A DNA stretch of 64,000 nt from an uncultured Saprospiraceae bacterium. Its GTDB lineage: Bacteria; Bacteroidota; Bacteroidia; Chitinophagales; Saprospiraceae. Both the position numbers and the translations under genes were made by a program. The stretch is taken from the NCBI GenBank assembly GCA_937951615.1, contig CALFBH010000010.1:118264-182263 (forward strand), in the 5' to 3' direction. The notes under the pieces were generated by a model. That model saw nothing but the letters and a program-made list of their open reading frames with translations. It made no database searches and was not told the DNA's origin. This document shows, piece after piece, positions 1-10,113 of the stretch (position 1 is the stretch's first letter; each line of letters begins with the position of its first letter).

Positions 1-2
1 GA

Positions 3-3000
3 TACTATATTTTCTAAACCTGTTAAATCCTCCAGGTTCGTATTTACTATTTCCAAATTTCCACCAATAGAGCTAATCTCACTAAGCCCACTAACAGACG
101 TAATATCTGTCCCGATGATAACAACTCCCCCAAGTACTTCCGTACATCCTGTTGCAGCATTGTTTATTACAAAATCATCAATTTGCTGTTGATTTGTAAA
201 ATAGAGATCAATGATAGGACAGGACAGACCACATGTATTTTGCACCTCTGTACCTGAATTACACCCAAAATCATTGGAATATATTTGAACAGATGCCCCT
301 GTATTTATGTAATTACAAACACTAGCTACACTACAGGCAGAAAGGGTCGCATTATTATTAATGGTGAGCGTACCTATCGTCGTATAATCTATATTTTCCA
401 GTCCTGCCAAATCTGTTAGTACATTATTATAACTAATTTCCAAATTTCCATTAATGGAAGTCAGATTCGTCAGCTCCAGTAAACCAGTTACTGAACTACC
501 AGCAATCACTAACTCTCCATCAATAGAAGTCAGGTTATTTAATCCTGTTAAGTCAGCCAAGGCATTATTCCCGTAAATTCTTAGCCCTCCATCAATAGAC
601 GTCAGATTCTCCAGCCCTGTCAAACTGGTCAGGACAACATTATTATAGAGCCATAATTTTCCTCCAATAGAAGTTAGGTTCTGTAGTCCTGCTATACTAG
701 TTAAAACATCATGATTCCGAATTTCCAGATCCCCTCCAATAGAAGTCAGGTTCTGTAGCCCTGCTATACTGGTTAAGGCATTATTATTCCGAATTTTCAG
801 ATTCCCTCCAATAGACATCAGGTTTTCTAAGCCTGCTAAACCAGTTAAGGCTGTGTTCACCTCTGTGGATGTATACCCGCCTATAGTTAAATCATTGCCA
901 ATAGAGGTTAAGCTTCCCAAACCCGTTAAACTCATCAGGTTTTCGTTCCCTCTAATACTTAAACCTCCGCCAATCGTAGTCAGATTATCCAGTCCCGTTA
1001 AATCCGTTAATTCAACATCATAAAAATTCACATTTCCAACAACAGCCGTCAGGCTTTCTAAACCGGTAAGACTGGACAAGTTATTATTGTCACTAATCTC
1101 TAAATTTCCGCCAACAGACATCAAACTCTCTAAACTGGTCACGCTGCCAAGTATATCATTATATTTAATATTCAAAGTTCCACCGACAGATGACAGATTT
1201 TCTAAACCGGTAAGACTGGTAAGACCGGGGTTATTATTGATATTCAATTCTCCACCAATAGATGTCAGGTTTTCCAAGCCGGAAAAACTATTTAGTGTAT
1301 TATGATTTATAATAGAAAAATTTCCCTGGATCGTTTCGAGCTGACTCAATCCGGTTAGGCTGGTAATCTGACTACCATAATAATAATTAATGAGAACTGT
1401 ACCCGCTATATCCGTACAGTTTGGATAATTCGTAGCAAATTCATCTATTTGTTGTTGTGTCATAAAAACGGCTCCCAAAAGCGAGCAACCAGAGGTATTG
1501 GCACAAACAGAAGATATTTCTGTTGCATTAGTACAACCTGGGAAGTTGCCATATATCTGAGCACTTCCACCAGTAGACAGATAGCCACATATACTATTCA
1601 CATCACAAGTGAAAAGTCTTGGATTATCAGTGATGTGCAGATCATCAATTTCGGTATAATCCACATTGTCTATACCTTCCAGGCGGGTTAAAAGTAGATT
1701 TTCTTTAATCCGAAAATCCCTTCCTACGAAAGTAAGGTTGGCTAAACCTTCCAAATCCAATAAGTTCCCGTTTTCAACAATTAGAAAATCAAAAGCACAA
1801 CTGCTTAGTCCACTTAGTCCATCCAAGTCTGTTAATGCACCATTAGAAATAATTTTCAAATGAAAACCAACAGAGGTCAGATTTTCCAAGCCGGACAAAC
1901 TGGTCAGGGCATTATTGTCTCTTATATCTACTGTTCCTGTAACACTGGTGATTCCACTTAGTCCGTTCAAATCTGTGATGGAAGTTCCTATAATAGTAAG
2001 GTCACCATCTATTTCCGTACAACTTGGAAAGTTGATGGCAAAATCGTCTACTTCAGCCTGCGTGCTAAATGTGATGAAACCATTGGGGCAATACAGTGAT
2101 GATCCACAGGAAGCCGTAATTTCGGTAGCATTATTACAACCTGTAGCATTATCGTAGATATCAGTAATACCACTATTTCCCAGATAATTACAAACTTCCC
2201 AGATGTTACATTCTGTAAGGGCGGCATTATTGTATATTTTCAGTTCTGTAATAGAACTCATATTGCCCAATCCGTCCAAGCTTGTTAAAGCGTCATTATT
2301 ATCAATTTCAACGTAAGTAGTTATAAATTCGAGGTTACTGAAACTTGTTAAGTTTGATAAATTATTATTATTTTCAATAATTAAAGTGCCAATCGTGGTC
2401 AGATTTTCCAGTCCTTCAAGGTCGCTAAGATTTGTTTCACTAATGCTTAGATTCCCTTCAATGGAAACAATCTGACTCAAGCCGCTAAGATTGATTATGG
2501 GGTCAGTACCATTATCTTGTATGATGATATTTCCTTCGATAAATTTGCATATCGGATAATTCAAACCGAAACTATCTATTTCCTGCTGTGTGCTGAGGAT
2601 AATTCCATTCGGTAGGCAGGTTTGTACAGCCATACAACCACTACTCTCTATTACTTCGGTGTTGCTGTTGCACCCCGCACTGTTGCCTTCTATAATATTG
2701 CTTCCACCATTTGCCAAATGGAGACATAAACTTTCAACCTCACAATTAGAAAGGTTGTTATTATAAGATACATAGAACGCTTGTATTCCATCGCTGATGT
2801 TATCTAATCCTTCGAGGCTTGGTAAGGTGTTGTTACTTCTTACCCAGATGGGGCCATCTACTGTAGTGACACCTGATAAGCCGACAAGATTTGTCAGCGT
2901 ATAATTAGATCTAATATCCAAAGATCCGCCAATAGAGCTTAGATTAGCCAAACCATTAAGGTTTGTTAGCGCATTATTATTGGCAAGTAATAAATATCCA

Positions 3001-3440
3001 CCAGTAGAGCTTAGACTCTCTAAACCCTCAAGACTTGTCAGAGTAATATTATTGTAAATATATAATTCTCCACCAATAGATATCAGGTTTTCTAAGCCTG
3101 TGCAATTGGTCAAACTATTGTTATTGCTCATCGAAAAACCTCCACCAATAGATGTTAGATTTTCCAAGCCTGTGCAATTAGTCAAACTATAATTATATCC
3201 AATCCTAAATTTTCCTCCAATAGTTGTAATTTGGTTAAGTCCGCCCAGAGACGTAATACTATTAGAATATCCTTGAATAATAACATCTCCAAGTATCTCC
3301 GTACAGCCCGGATAATTCGCAGCAAAATCATCAATTTGCTGCTGAGTGGTAAGGGTAATGCCGCCTGATAGACAAGTCTGTGCCGACAAACCAGTACAAC
3401 TAAAAATAAAGGTGAGTATAATTAGGTAAAATCGTTTCAT
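3..3440 (-). CDS. Large secreted Receptor-L-domain / LRR-like repeat protein, C-terminus beyond window start (partial)
   Basis: Minus-strand frame open from ATG at 3440 (MKRFYLIILTFIFSCTGLSAQTCLSGGITLTTQQQIDDFAANYPGCTEILGDVII...) down to the window edge. Repeats of the type 'LTSLTGLENLTSIGGxLxIxNNxxL'. Modules start with 'TQQQIDDFAxNYPxCTEIxGxVxI' and end with 'CxVxSxCNYLxxGGxxxIYxNxxGCNxxTEVxxxC'. Absent from the ORF track because no stop lies in the window. Confidence 0.9.
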   Translation of the reverse strand, partial: MKRFYLIILTFIFSCTGLSAQTCLSGGITLTTQQQIDDFAANYPGCTEILGDVIIQGYSNSITSLGGLNQITTIGGKFRIGYNYSLTNCTGLENLTSIGGGFSMSNNNSLTNCTGLENLISIGGELYIYNNITLTSLEGLESLSSTGGYLLLANNNALTNLNGLANLSSIGGSLDIRSNYTLTNLVGLSGVTTVDGPIWVRSNNTLPSLEGLDNISDGIQAFYVSYNNNLSNCEVESLCLHLANGGSNIIEGNSAGCNSNTEVIESSGCMAVQTCLPNGIILSTQQEIDSFGLNYPICKFIEGNIIIQDNGTDPIINLSGLSQIVSIEGNLSISETNLSDLEGLENLTTIGTLIIENNNNLSNLTSFSNLEFITTYVEIDNNDALTSLDGLGNMSSITELKIYNNAALTECNIWEVCNYLGNSGITDIYDNATGCNNATEITASCGSSLYCPNGFITFSTQAEVDDFAINFPSCTEIDGDLTIIGTSITDLNGLSGITSVTGTVDIRDNNALTSLSGLENLTSVGFHLKIISNGALTDLDGLSGLSSCAFDFLIVENGNLLDLEGLANLTFVGRDFRIKENLLLTRLEGIDNVDYTEIDDLHITDNPRLFTCDVNSICGYLSTGGSAQIYGNFPGCTNATEISSVCANTSGCSLLGAVFMTQQQIDEFATNYPNCTDIAGTVLINYYYGSQITSLTGLSQLETIQGNFSIINHNTLNSFSGLENLTSIGGELNINNNPGLTSLTGLENLSSVGGTLNIKYNDILGSVTSLESLMSVGGNLEISDNNNLSSLTGLESLTAVVGNVNFYDVELTDLTGLDNLTTIGGGLSIRGNENLMSLTGLGSLTSIGNDLTIGGYTSTEVNTALTGLAGLENLMSIGGNLKIRNNNALTSIAGLQNLTSIGGDLEIRNHDVLTSIAGLQNLTSIGGKLWLYNNVVLTSLTGLENLTSIDGGLRIYGNNALADLTGLNNLTSIDGELVIAGSSVTGLLELTNLTSINGNLEISYNNVLTDLAGLENIDYTTIGTLTINNNATLSACSVASVCNYINTGASVQIYSNDFGCNSGTEVQNTCGLSCPIIDLYFTNQQQIDDFVINNAATGCTEVLGGVVIIGTDITSVSGLSEISSIGGNLEIVNTNLEDLTGLENIV

Positions 3441-3620
3441 GCTCATATACTTTTGTGATTAGAAATATCTTTTCACAAATGTAAATGGTAATGCCCAATT
3501 ATTTTTTCACCTATTTCAACTTAAATACAATCAATTAATAAAAAAAATAGTTTAAAATCAACTATTAAACAATGTTTTAAAATAAAAATTCTATTAAAAT
3601 AGTTTATGCAACAAAAAAGC

Positions 3621-3648
3621 CCAAATCCACCACAACTGGCGAATTTGG
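3621..3648 (-). terminator. Rho-independent-type terminator downstream of the C1A peptidase gene
   Basis: CCAAATTC...GGATTTGG stem followed by GCTTTTTT on the minus strand. Confidence 0.6.
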
Positions 3649-3765
3649 ACTTCAATAAAATAATAATTTGGGATCTGGATGCTTACCCTCGCCTCTTATC
3701 CTGGAGGATACCCTTCCCGCATGTTAAGTTTGGAATTTGGGATTTGCCTTTTGGAATTTTTCTGC

Positions 3766-5388
3766 TTACTGTTTATCAATTTCAATAACCGCAGCCACAA
3801 TATTTTTATTAGACGAACTGGCTTCAAAAATCACTGCCCCTTGTTGTGCTTGGAAATTTACATTATCCACCAACTGTGGACCAGCAGCACGAGCTACTTT
3901 TTCTGCATAAGTATTGCCCGCTGCTCTGTTGATTTGCTCATTCATCGCTTTGTAGTTGATGGGCTTTTTAGTCACCATTACTGCGATATAATCTCTGTTA
4001 CCGATATTGTCTGCTACTAAGTTATAATCACGAGGGAATACCCGTGTTCCCTTGATACCGCAATAAGGCGAGTGCTTGGGCGTGTAAGGAAACAAGACAT
4101 AACTAGAACCATCAGTTTCCTGACCAAAAATATAAATGTAAGACTCTACAGTATTCCCGATCTCTACTTTGAATTTGTCGCCTTTACGAATCGGGCGGGT
4201 TGTGCCAAAGACATTATTGCCCCGACGTGCGAGGTTCACATTTTGTCCAGTTGCCTGATTGACCAGTCCAAAGCCTGCTGCGAATCTGCCTGCATTTTTC
4301 TTGTCTTCTTCAGCATTACCCATCGGGTATAAACCATAAGCCTCTTTATTGAAAAACTCAAAGTCCTTATAACGTACCCAGCCGATACCGTTTTGCCCCC
4401 ATTCAGGTCCCCAACTGTTCATGATCTGGAAAGCACCGCCGCCTTTATAATCATCGTAGCCAATCACACACATCGCATGACCACCAAAGCCACGCATATT
4501 ATAATCGCTTTGAGTTGGCTTCCAAATCTCTGCTCCTTTCATCCGCTCCATGAATGTACCACCAACCTGCATACCAATCACTACTGGCGCACCAGCAGCA
4601 AGGTGTTGTTTGACTGCCAGCATATCCGTTTTGTATTTGTCGTGATCCATACTCAGGCGATTATGTCCTTTGATGGTATATTTTGAACCTTCCTTTACAT
4701 GATCGCGACTCGGTGCATTGGTACAAGTCCGTTCATCATAAGGAAAATACTCTTCTGGCAAACCTCCAGTTGTGGTCAGCTTTTTCATGGCTTCGTGGAT
4801 ATAAGTTCCCTGACAGCCGCGCAATGCGATTTGATTATACAAATAAGATGGGCTGAATTTTATCTGATCGGGATCTATTCCTGTAGCCTGTGCATATTGG
4901 ATGGTTTGTGCGGCATAGGCACTCGACCAGCCCACACAAGAACCTTGTCTTCCCTGATTGCCCCGACTTGGTGCATATTTTAATAAAGAAACAGATTCGG
5001 GCATAGGGTTTTTGACATTATCTGCCAAGGCTGCATAGACTTCTGCTTTGTCATAGACTTTTTCGTCCAGCATACCGCCCATACTAAATGGCGATACGAT
5101 GTTTCCGCCTCCGCCATCATCAATGACTGTGTTTCCACCATCATTGAAACCGCCTCCGCCTCCGCCGAGGTTCAACATTCCACTCATATAAAGGAGTCCG
5201 CCTATCACGAGGACACCCATTAAAAGTTTCGGCTTTCTAACTAAAGCCATTAAAATCATCGGTAAAAAGGAAGCTAATCCTCCGCCGCCTCCGCCAGTAT
5301 TTCGCGGACGGCGTGGGTCACGTGGTGGGTTATTGTCATTTTGATTCTGATCCCGATACCTGGGATCTTCTTCCATCCTAATGGGCAT
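3766..5388 (-). CDS. C1A papain-like cysteine peptidase, N-terminal Gly-rich/TM segment, C-terminal DUF4384-like region
   Basis: Motifs GRQGSCVGWSSAYAAQ (Cys), GGHAMCVIGYDD (His), IMNSWGPEWGQNGIGWVRY (Asn); N-terminal TM segment flanked by Gly runs. Confidence 0.85.
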   Translation of the reverse strand: MPIRMEEDPRYRDQNQNDNNPPRDPRRPRNTGGGGGGLASFLPMILMALVRKPKLLMGVLVIGGLLYMSGMLNLGGGGGGFNDGGNTVIDDGGGGNIVSPFSMGGMLDEKVYDKAEVYAALADNVKNPMPESVSLLKYAPSRGNQGRQGSCVGWSSAYAAQTIQYAQATGIDPDQIKFSPSYLYNQIALRGCQGTYIHEAMKKLTTTGGLPEEYFPYDERTCTNAPSRDHVKEGSKYTIKGHNRLSMDHDKYKTDMLAVKQHLAAGAPVVIGMQVGGTFMERMKGAEIWKPTQSDYNMRGFGGHAMCVIGYDDYKGGGAFQIMNSWGPEWGQNGIGWVRYKDFEFFNKEAYGLYPMGNAEEDKKNAGRFAAGFGLVNQATGQNVNLARRGNNVFGTTRPIRKGDKFKVEIGNTVESYIYIFGQETDGSSYVLFPYTPKHSPYCGIKGTRVFPRDYNLVADNIGNRDYIAVMVTKKPINYKAMNEQINRAAGNTYAEKVARAAGPQLVDNVNFQAQQGAVIFEASSSNKNIVAAVIEIDKQ

Positions 5389-5401
5389 ATCTTATTTTTT
5401 A

Positions 5402-5557
5402 ATTGTGTGAAATTTGGTTGATTGTATGATTGAATTGATTGTGTGATTGAATTGATTGTGTGATTGAATGTATTTTGTGAAGCAAAATAATTACTACTTA
5501 ATAACTTAATACACTTAATAACTCAATCAACTTAAATACACTCAATTACCCAATCAT
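5402..5557. repeat. Foldback element: (GATTGTGT/GATTGAAT)n arm, core ATTTTGTGAAGCAAAAT (5472-5488), (CTTAATA/ACTCAATC)n arm
   Basis: Inverted simple-sequence arms around palindromic core. Confidence 0.8.
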
Positions 5558-5623
5558 CTCCTAACTGTATGACGAAATATATACACTCTGTTACTTATTT
5601 CAAAGGATTAAATTTAAAATCAT

Positions 5624-6841
5624 TTACAAACGAGAAGTCAGCAATAAATCAATATTGGTGGATTTCATTTGAAACCGTTCACCAAGATGTTGATTGGTTA
5701 GTGTTCCTTTATAAATGTAAACGCCATGCCTCAAGCCTGTACGCTGGTCGAACAAACCTGCTATTCCACCTGTATGCTCTGCTTTCAGCAAAATGGGTGT
5801 GACGATATTGCTAATGGCAGAAGAAGCCGTTCGGGCCACCTTTGAGGCAATATTGGGTACACAATAATGAATCACATCATAATTGATAAAAGTCGGCTTA
5901 TCGTGGCTGGTCACGCGGGAAGTTGCAAAGCAGCCGCCCTGATCTATACTAATATCTATGATAACAGAGCGACGGCGCATCTTCGAGACCATATCTTCAC
6001 TGACAACACAGGGCGCACGTCCTGTTTCGGAGTGGATTGCCCCAATGGCTACATGTGCTCTAATCAGTTCTTCCTCTAAGTGAATGGGGTTGAGTACTGA
6101 AGTGTGCAGTCGCTGCCCAATATTCGCCTGAAGGCGCATTAGTTTATAAATATTATTATCAAAAATGCGGACTTCTGCTCCTAGTCCTAGCGCAGTTCGG
6201 GTGGCATATTCGCCCACTACGCCAGCACCAAGAATCACGACCCGTGCAGGTGGTACACCTGAAATTCCGCCTAGCAAAACGCCGCGTCCTCCTTTGGCAT
6301 TGGTCAACAATTCAGCAGCCGTCAGCATGGCAGTTGTCCCTGCAATTTCGCTTAAGGCCCGTACAAATGGATAACTTCCTTTTGCATCCTGAATATATTC
6401 CATCGCTAAAGCAATCACTCTTTTCTGCCGCAGTTTCTCTATGTATTTGCCTTCGATAGTCGGCAAGTGAATAGGTGAGATGATGATTTGGTCAGGCTGC
6501 ATCAATTCAATTTCCTCCATGGTAGGCGGAGCAACTTTAATGATGATATGCGACTTGAATACCTGTTCTTTGCTATAGCCAATATCGGCTCCAGCCTCTG
6601 AGTATTCGTGATCGGTGTAGCCGGATTTTTCGCCCGCCTGTGTTTCGATAACTACTCGATGTCCCTGCCCACATAACATAGACACGGAGGCAGGCTTCAG
6701 CGCAACACGGTTTTCCTGAAAAGAAGCTTCTTTAGGAATACCAATAAATAGTTTTTGAGACCTTTGCTGTACGGCAAGCATCTCTGGTTGTGTGCTGTAT
6801 TGCACTTCAATATCCGAAAATGGAGTCTTCCTTTGGCTCAT
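5624..6841 (-). CDS. ald: Alanine dehydrogenase
   Basis: IGIPKEASFQENRVALKPASV, VVILGAGVVGEYATRTALGLGAEVRIFDNN, IDISIDQGGCFATSRVTSHDKPTF. Confidence 0.9.
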   Translation of the reverse strand: MSQRKTPFSDIEVQYSTQPEMLAVQQRSQKLFIGIPKEASFQENRVALKPASVSMLCGQGHRVVIETQAGEKSGYTDHEYSEAGADIGYSKEQVFKSHIIIKVAPPTMEEIELMQPDQIIISPIHLPTIEGKYIEKLRQKRVIALAMEYIQDAKGSYPFVRALSEIAGTTAMLTAAELLTNAKGGRGVLLGGISGVPPARVVILGAGVVGEYATRTALGLGAEVRIFDNNIYKLMRLQANIGQRLHTSVLNPIHLEEELIRAHVAIGAIHSETGRAPCVVSEDMVSKMRRRSVIIDISIDQGGCFATSRVTSHDKPTFINYDVIHYCVPNIASKVARTASSAISNIVTPILLKAEHTGGIAGLFDQRTGLRHGVYIYKGTLTNQHLGERFQMKSTNIDLLLTSRL

Positions 6842-6986
6842 GAATTTTTTTTTCTTTATCGAAATGTTTTTTCACGTATAAAGATACAACTTTTATTTTA
6901 GGTATCTTCGCGTCTGGCTAAGATAGAGTTCATGAACTCTATCAACTTAGCTAGCTGAATAACTCAATCAACTTAGTATAATCAGA

Positions 6987-7712
6987 ATGAAAAAGCAAGA
7001 AAGAGGCTTACAGGTTTTATTTGAGGACAACCACCTCATCGCAGTGAATAAGCCTGCCGGCTATCTGGTACAAGGCGACATTACTGGTGACAAACCGCTG
7101 TCTGATTTTGTCAAGCAATACATCAAGATCCGTTATAACAAACCTGGCGATGTATTTCTAGGGGTCATTCATCGCTTAGATCGCCCTGTGAGTGGTGTCG
7201 TCATTTTTGCAAGAACGAGCAAAGCACTTACGCGCATGAATGAAATGTTCAGAGATGGGAAGGTGCAGAAAAGTTATTGGGCTGTCACCTTCGACCGACC
7301 TGAACCAATGGAAGGCAAACTCACCCACTGGTTGCTTAAAGACAAAGAACGCAATTTTGTAAATGCCAGTAAAAAGAAAAGTGCAGATGCTAAAAAAGCG
7401 GTGCTTAGTTATCAACTGGCCAGCTCGATGGACAATCATCACCTGATTGCTGTACGACCGCACACTGGCAGACCCCATCAGATACGGGTACAATTGGCAA
7501 GACTCAAGACGCCCATACGGGGAGATATAAAATATGGTAGTCCAAAACCGAATGAAGATGGCCGCATACATTTACACGCTCATGCTCTTGCATTTCAGCA
7601 TCCAGTCAAAAAAGAACCTGTTCTGATAAAAGCGGCAACACCAGAGGAGGATCAGGTCTGGCACAAATTTAGAGACTTTACCAACAACTATCCTATTTTT
7701 CATAATGGCTAA
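6987..7712 (+). CDS. RluA-family pseudouridine synthase
   Basis: HRLDRPVSGVVIFARTSKAL catalytic motif; RPHTGRPHQIRVQLA. Confidence 0.92.
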   Translation: MKKQERGLQVLFEDNHLIAVNKPAGYLVQGDITGDKPLSDFVKQYIKIRYNKPGDVFLGVIHRLDRPVSGVVIFARTSKALTRMNEMFRDGKVQKSYWAVTFDRPEPMEGKLTHWLLKDKERNFVNASKKKSADAKKAVLSYQLASSMDNHHLIAVRPHTGRPHQIRVQLARLKTPIRGDIKYGSPKPNEDGRIHLHAHALAFQHPVKKEPVLIKAATPEEDQVWHKFRDFTNNYPIFHNG

Positions 7713-8553
7713 TCTTGGAGTGAATAATTACGAATTACGAATTGATCAATTACGAATTGACAATGCAGAATCGCTTCGCGATTTTTTGAACGTTCCTAAG
7801 TCTATATTTATCATCTTATCCTTTATTCTTCCTGTCTCTCTATTGGCACAAACACTTCCCTACCCCGACAATTCTTCTCCTACAGCGCAGTATATCAAGT
7901 GGGGTGTACCTGACCTAGATAAAAACTGGTCGGCAGCCGACTATCGGGAAGCTTTTAAAAGACTGGACTACATTTATGGGCAGGATAAATTTGCCATGCC
8001 GCGTAGCGGAAGTCCCTATTCGGGAAAGCTGTTTGCCTATATGGTCAGTCCCGACCGACTAGAGCCTTTACATAATCCTGCCATTGAATTGCGAGAGCGG
8101 TTTGTGCTCTTGGAAAGTTTGTCTTTTGTACCTCAAAAACTGCAATTCTATTATACACAGCCCCGACAGGCAACAGAGCGGTTTGGACGGGAAGGATTAG
8201 AAAGTATTTTCTTTTCTGCTATAATGTCGAAAAGTACTTTTTTATTGGTGAATGAGTTGAAAGAGAATGTCCGAAAATCGGGTCAGACAGTTACTGAAAT
8301 CACCAAAGTTTATGTGCAAACAAAAGAAGAACTCGGCTATCTTTGTTTGTCTCTGCTGGACCTTATAGATAAGAAACATCTTCGTTTTCAACAGGAAGAC
8401 ATAGAATGGTTTTCCAATAAAGCCAGTCCCCTTATTCGTGAATTGATGCCAGATATAGAAAAGTCAGCACAAAAAAAAGTAACTGAACAGGCGAAGAATA
8501 TTGTTAAACGTCATCCATATTCAAAGGTTCAGGAAGCGTTTAAAGGGTTTTGA
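7705..8553 (+). CDS. Hypothetical secreted protein (N-terminus uncertain; first ~27 codons are repeat-derived)
   Basis: Long ORF; hydrophobic signal segment SIFIILSFILPVSLLAQ begins after repeat-encoded 'NNYELRIDQLRIDN'. A downstream TTG at 7786 is the nearest alternative start. Confidence 0.7.
   Translation: MANLGVNNYELRIDQLRIDNAESLRDFLNVPKSIFIILSFILPVSLLAQTLPYPDNSSPTAQYIKWGVPDLDKNWSAADYREAFKRLDYIYGQDKFAMPRSGSPYSGKLFAYMVSPDRLEPLHNPAIELRERFVLLESLSFVPQKLQFYYTQPRQATERFGREGLESIFFSAIMSKSTFLLVNELKENVRKSGQTVTEITKVYVQTKEELGYLCLSLLDLIDKKHLRFQQEDIEWFSNKASPLIRELMPDIEKSAQKKVTEQAKNIVKRHPYSKVQEAFKGF
7727..7781. repeat. AATTACG-type repeat plus small hairpin AATCGCTTCGCGATT
   Basis: aattacgaattacgaattgatcaattacgaattg. 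Confidence 0.75.
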
Positions 8554-8570
8554 CAACTATTTGCAGATTG

Positions 8571-8712
8571 GTCGATAGTCGATTCCCGATAGCTATCGGG
8601 AATGGTCGATAGAAAAATTCATTTTGCTTTGCAAAATGCATAAAAAGCTGAACAAAATTGGTTCACCTGCCCAAAAAACAGCCATCGACCATCGACTATG
8701 GACTATCGACCA
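8571..8712. repeat. Foldback element: GGTCGATAG arms, nested palindrome ATTCCCGATAGCTATCGGGAAT, core CATTTTGCTTTGCAAAATG (8620-8638)
   Basis: Inverted arms gtcgatag / ccatcgac; shares internal sequence with 13983..14136. Confidence 0.85.
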
Positions 8713-8755
8713 CACAAAACAATTGTCCATAGTTTCCCCTCTGAAAATCATAACA

Positions 8756-9994
8756 TTGAAACACACCATACACATCATTGGCGGCGGTATCATTGGTTTA
8801 TGTGCTGCTTATTATTTGCAAAAAGCGAGTTATGAAGTCACGGTCATTGATAAAGGCGATTTCAGCGATAGTTGTTCGCATGGCAATGCGGGGATGATTG
8901 TTCCTAGCCATTTTATTCCGATGGCAGCACCAGGCGTCATTGCAAAAGGCATTCGCTGGATGTTTGATTCCAAAAGCCCTTTTTATATCAAGCCTCGACT
9001 CAATACTGAATTACTTCGTTGGTTGTGGACATTTTATCGTTCCTGCAAAGCAGATAAGGTGGAGGAGTCCATTCCTGTCTTGCGAGATTACAACTGGCTC
9101 AGTCTGGCAGAACATGAAAAACTGGCGCAGGAATTAGGTGTTTATTTTGAAAAAAAAGGATTGCTGATGCTCTATCGCACAGCAAAGGGCGGCAAGGAAG
9201 AAGGGGAAGTTGCGGAACAAGCCAATGAGATCGGCGTAACGGCTAAACACCTCAACACCCAGGAACTGGAAGCCCTTACGGGAACGGCTGTATCAGCACT
9301 CGGCGGCTACTGGTATCGAGGCGATGCCCACCTGCACCCTAATGCGCTGATGAATGCTTTGCGCCAATCGCTAAAAGCATCGGGTGCAAAATTTATCGGC
9401 AAGACGGCTGTGACTGGCTTTGAAACAAGTGGCAATAAAGTCACGCATATTCACACCACAGCAGAGAAGATGGCAGTTGAAAATCTTGTGCTGGCAGGTG
9501 GTTCTTTTTCTGCAAAACTAGCTGCTTCGCTGGGCATCAAATTATTGATTCAAGATGGGAAAGGTTATTCTTTTACTTTGCAAAATGACAGCGAAAGCAC
9601 CGCCATTCCCACCATTTTCGTAGAAGATAAAGCCACCTTAACGCCGATGGGTACGCTCACCCGCATAGCTGGCACACTGGAGATCAGCGGACATAATTCG
9701 ACAATCAACACTTCCCGACTGCAAGGGATTGTAGAGGCTGTTCCTCGTTATTATCCGAATATACAACCCGAAATTCCTGATACACAATCCGTCTGGTATG
9801 GCTATCGCCCCTGCTCTCCCGACGGGCTGCCTTATATGGGCAAGTCTGCAAAATTTAATAACCTGACCATCGCAACTGGACATGCTATGATGGGGCTAAG
9901 TCTTGGTCCGGCTAGTGGTAAATTGGTGGCTGAAATTGTGCAAGGTTTGAAGCCTTCTCTAAATTTGAGCTTGATGGCTGTGGAGCGATTTTAA
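8756..9994 (+). CDS. FAD-dependent oxidoreductase, D-amino-acid dehydrogenase (DadA)-like
   Basis: IHIIGGGIIGLCAAYYLQKASYEVTVIDKG Rossmann motif, HGNAGMIVPSHF, C-terminal GHAMMGLSLGPASGKLVAEI. The ORF track extends to 8624 through repeat sequence; TTG at 8756 is chosen as a plausible start. Confidence 0.85.
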   Translation: MKHTIHIIGGGIIGLCAAYYLQKASYEVTVIDKGDFSDSCSHGNAGMIVPSHFIPMAAPGVIAKGIRWMFDSKSPFYIKPRLNTELLRWLWTFYRSCKADKVEESIPVLRDYNWLSLAEHEKLAQELGVYFEKKGLLMLYRTAKGGKEEGEVAEQANEIGVTAKHLNTQELEALTGTAVSALGGYWYRGDAHLHPNALMNALRQSLKASGAKFIGKTAVTGFETSGNKVTHIHTTAEKMAVENLVLAGGSFSAKLAASLGIKLLIQDGKGYSFTLQNDSESTAIPTIFVEDKATLTPMGTLTRIAGTLEISGHNSTINTSRLQGIVEAVPRYYPNIQPEIPDTQSVWYGYRPCSPDGLPYMGKSAKFNNLTIATGHAMMGLSLGPASGKLVAEIVQGLKPSLNLSLMAVERF

Positions 9995-10000
9995 GTCGGA

Positions 10001-10113
10001 ATAAGTTTAAGTCTAAGATTAAGTTCAAGTTTAAATTTGGCGTCACCTTCGGTGACGTTTTTTAACGTGTAATGACAATTTAAACTTAATCTTAGACTTA
10101 AGCTTGAACTTAT
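10001..10113. repeat. Foldback element between convergent genes: TTAAGTCTAAG arms, central hairpin CGTCACCTTCGGTGACG
   Basis: ataagtttaagtctaagattaagttcaagtttaaatt vs reverse complement of aatttaaacttaatcttagacttaagcttgaacttat. Confidence 0.88.

Noticed and set aside
1087-2157. Short plus-strand ORFs (65-80 aa)
   Set aside because: Antisense to the Receptor-L-domain protein that spans the region on the minus strand.
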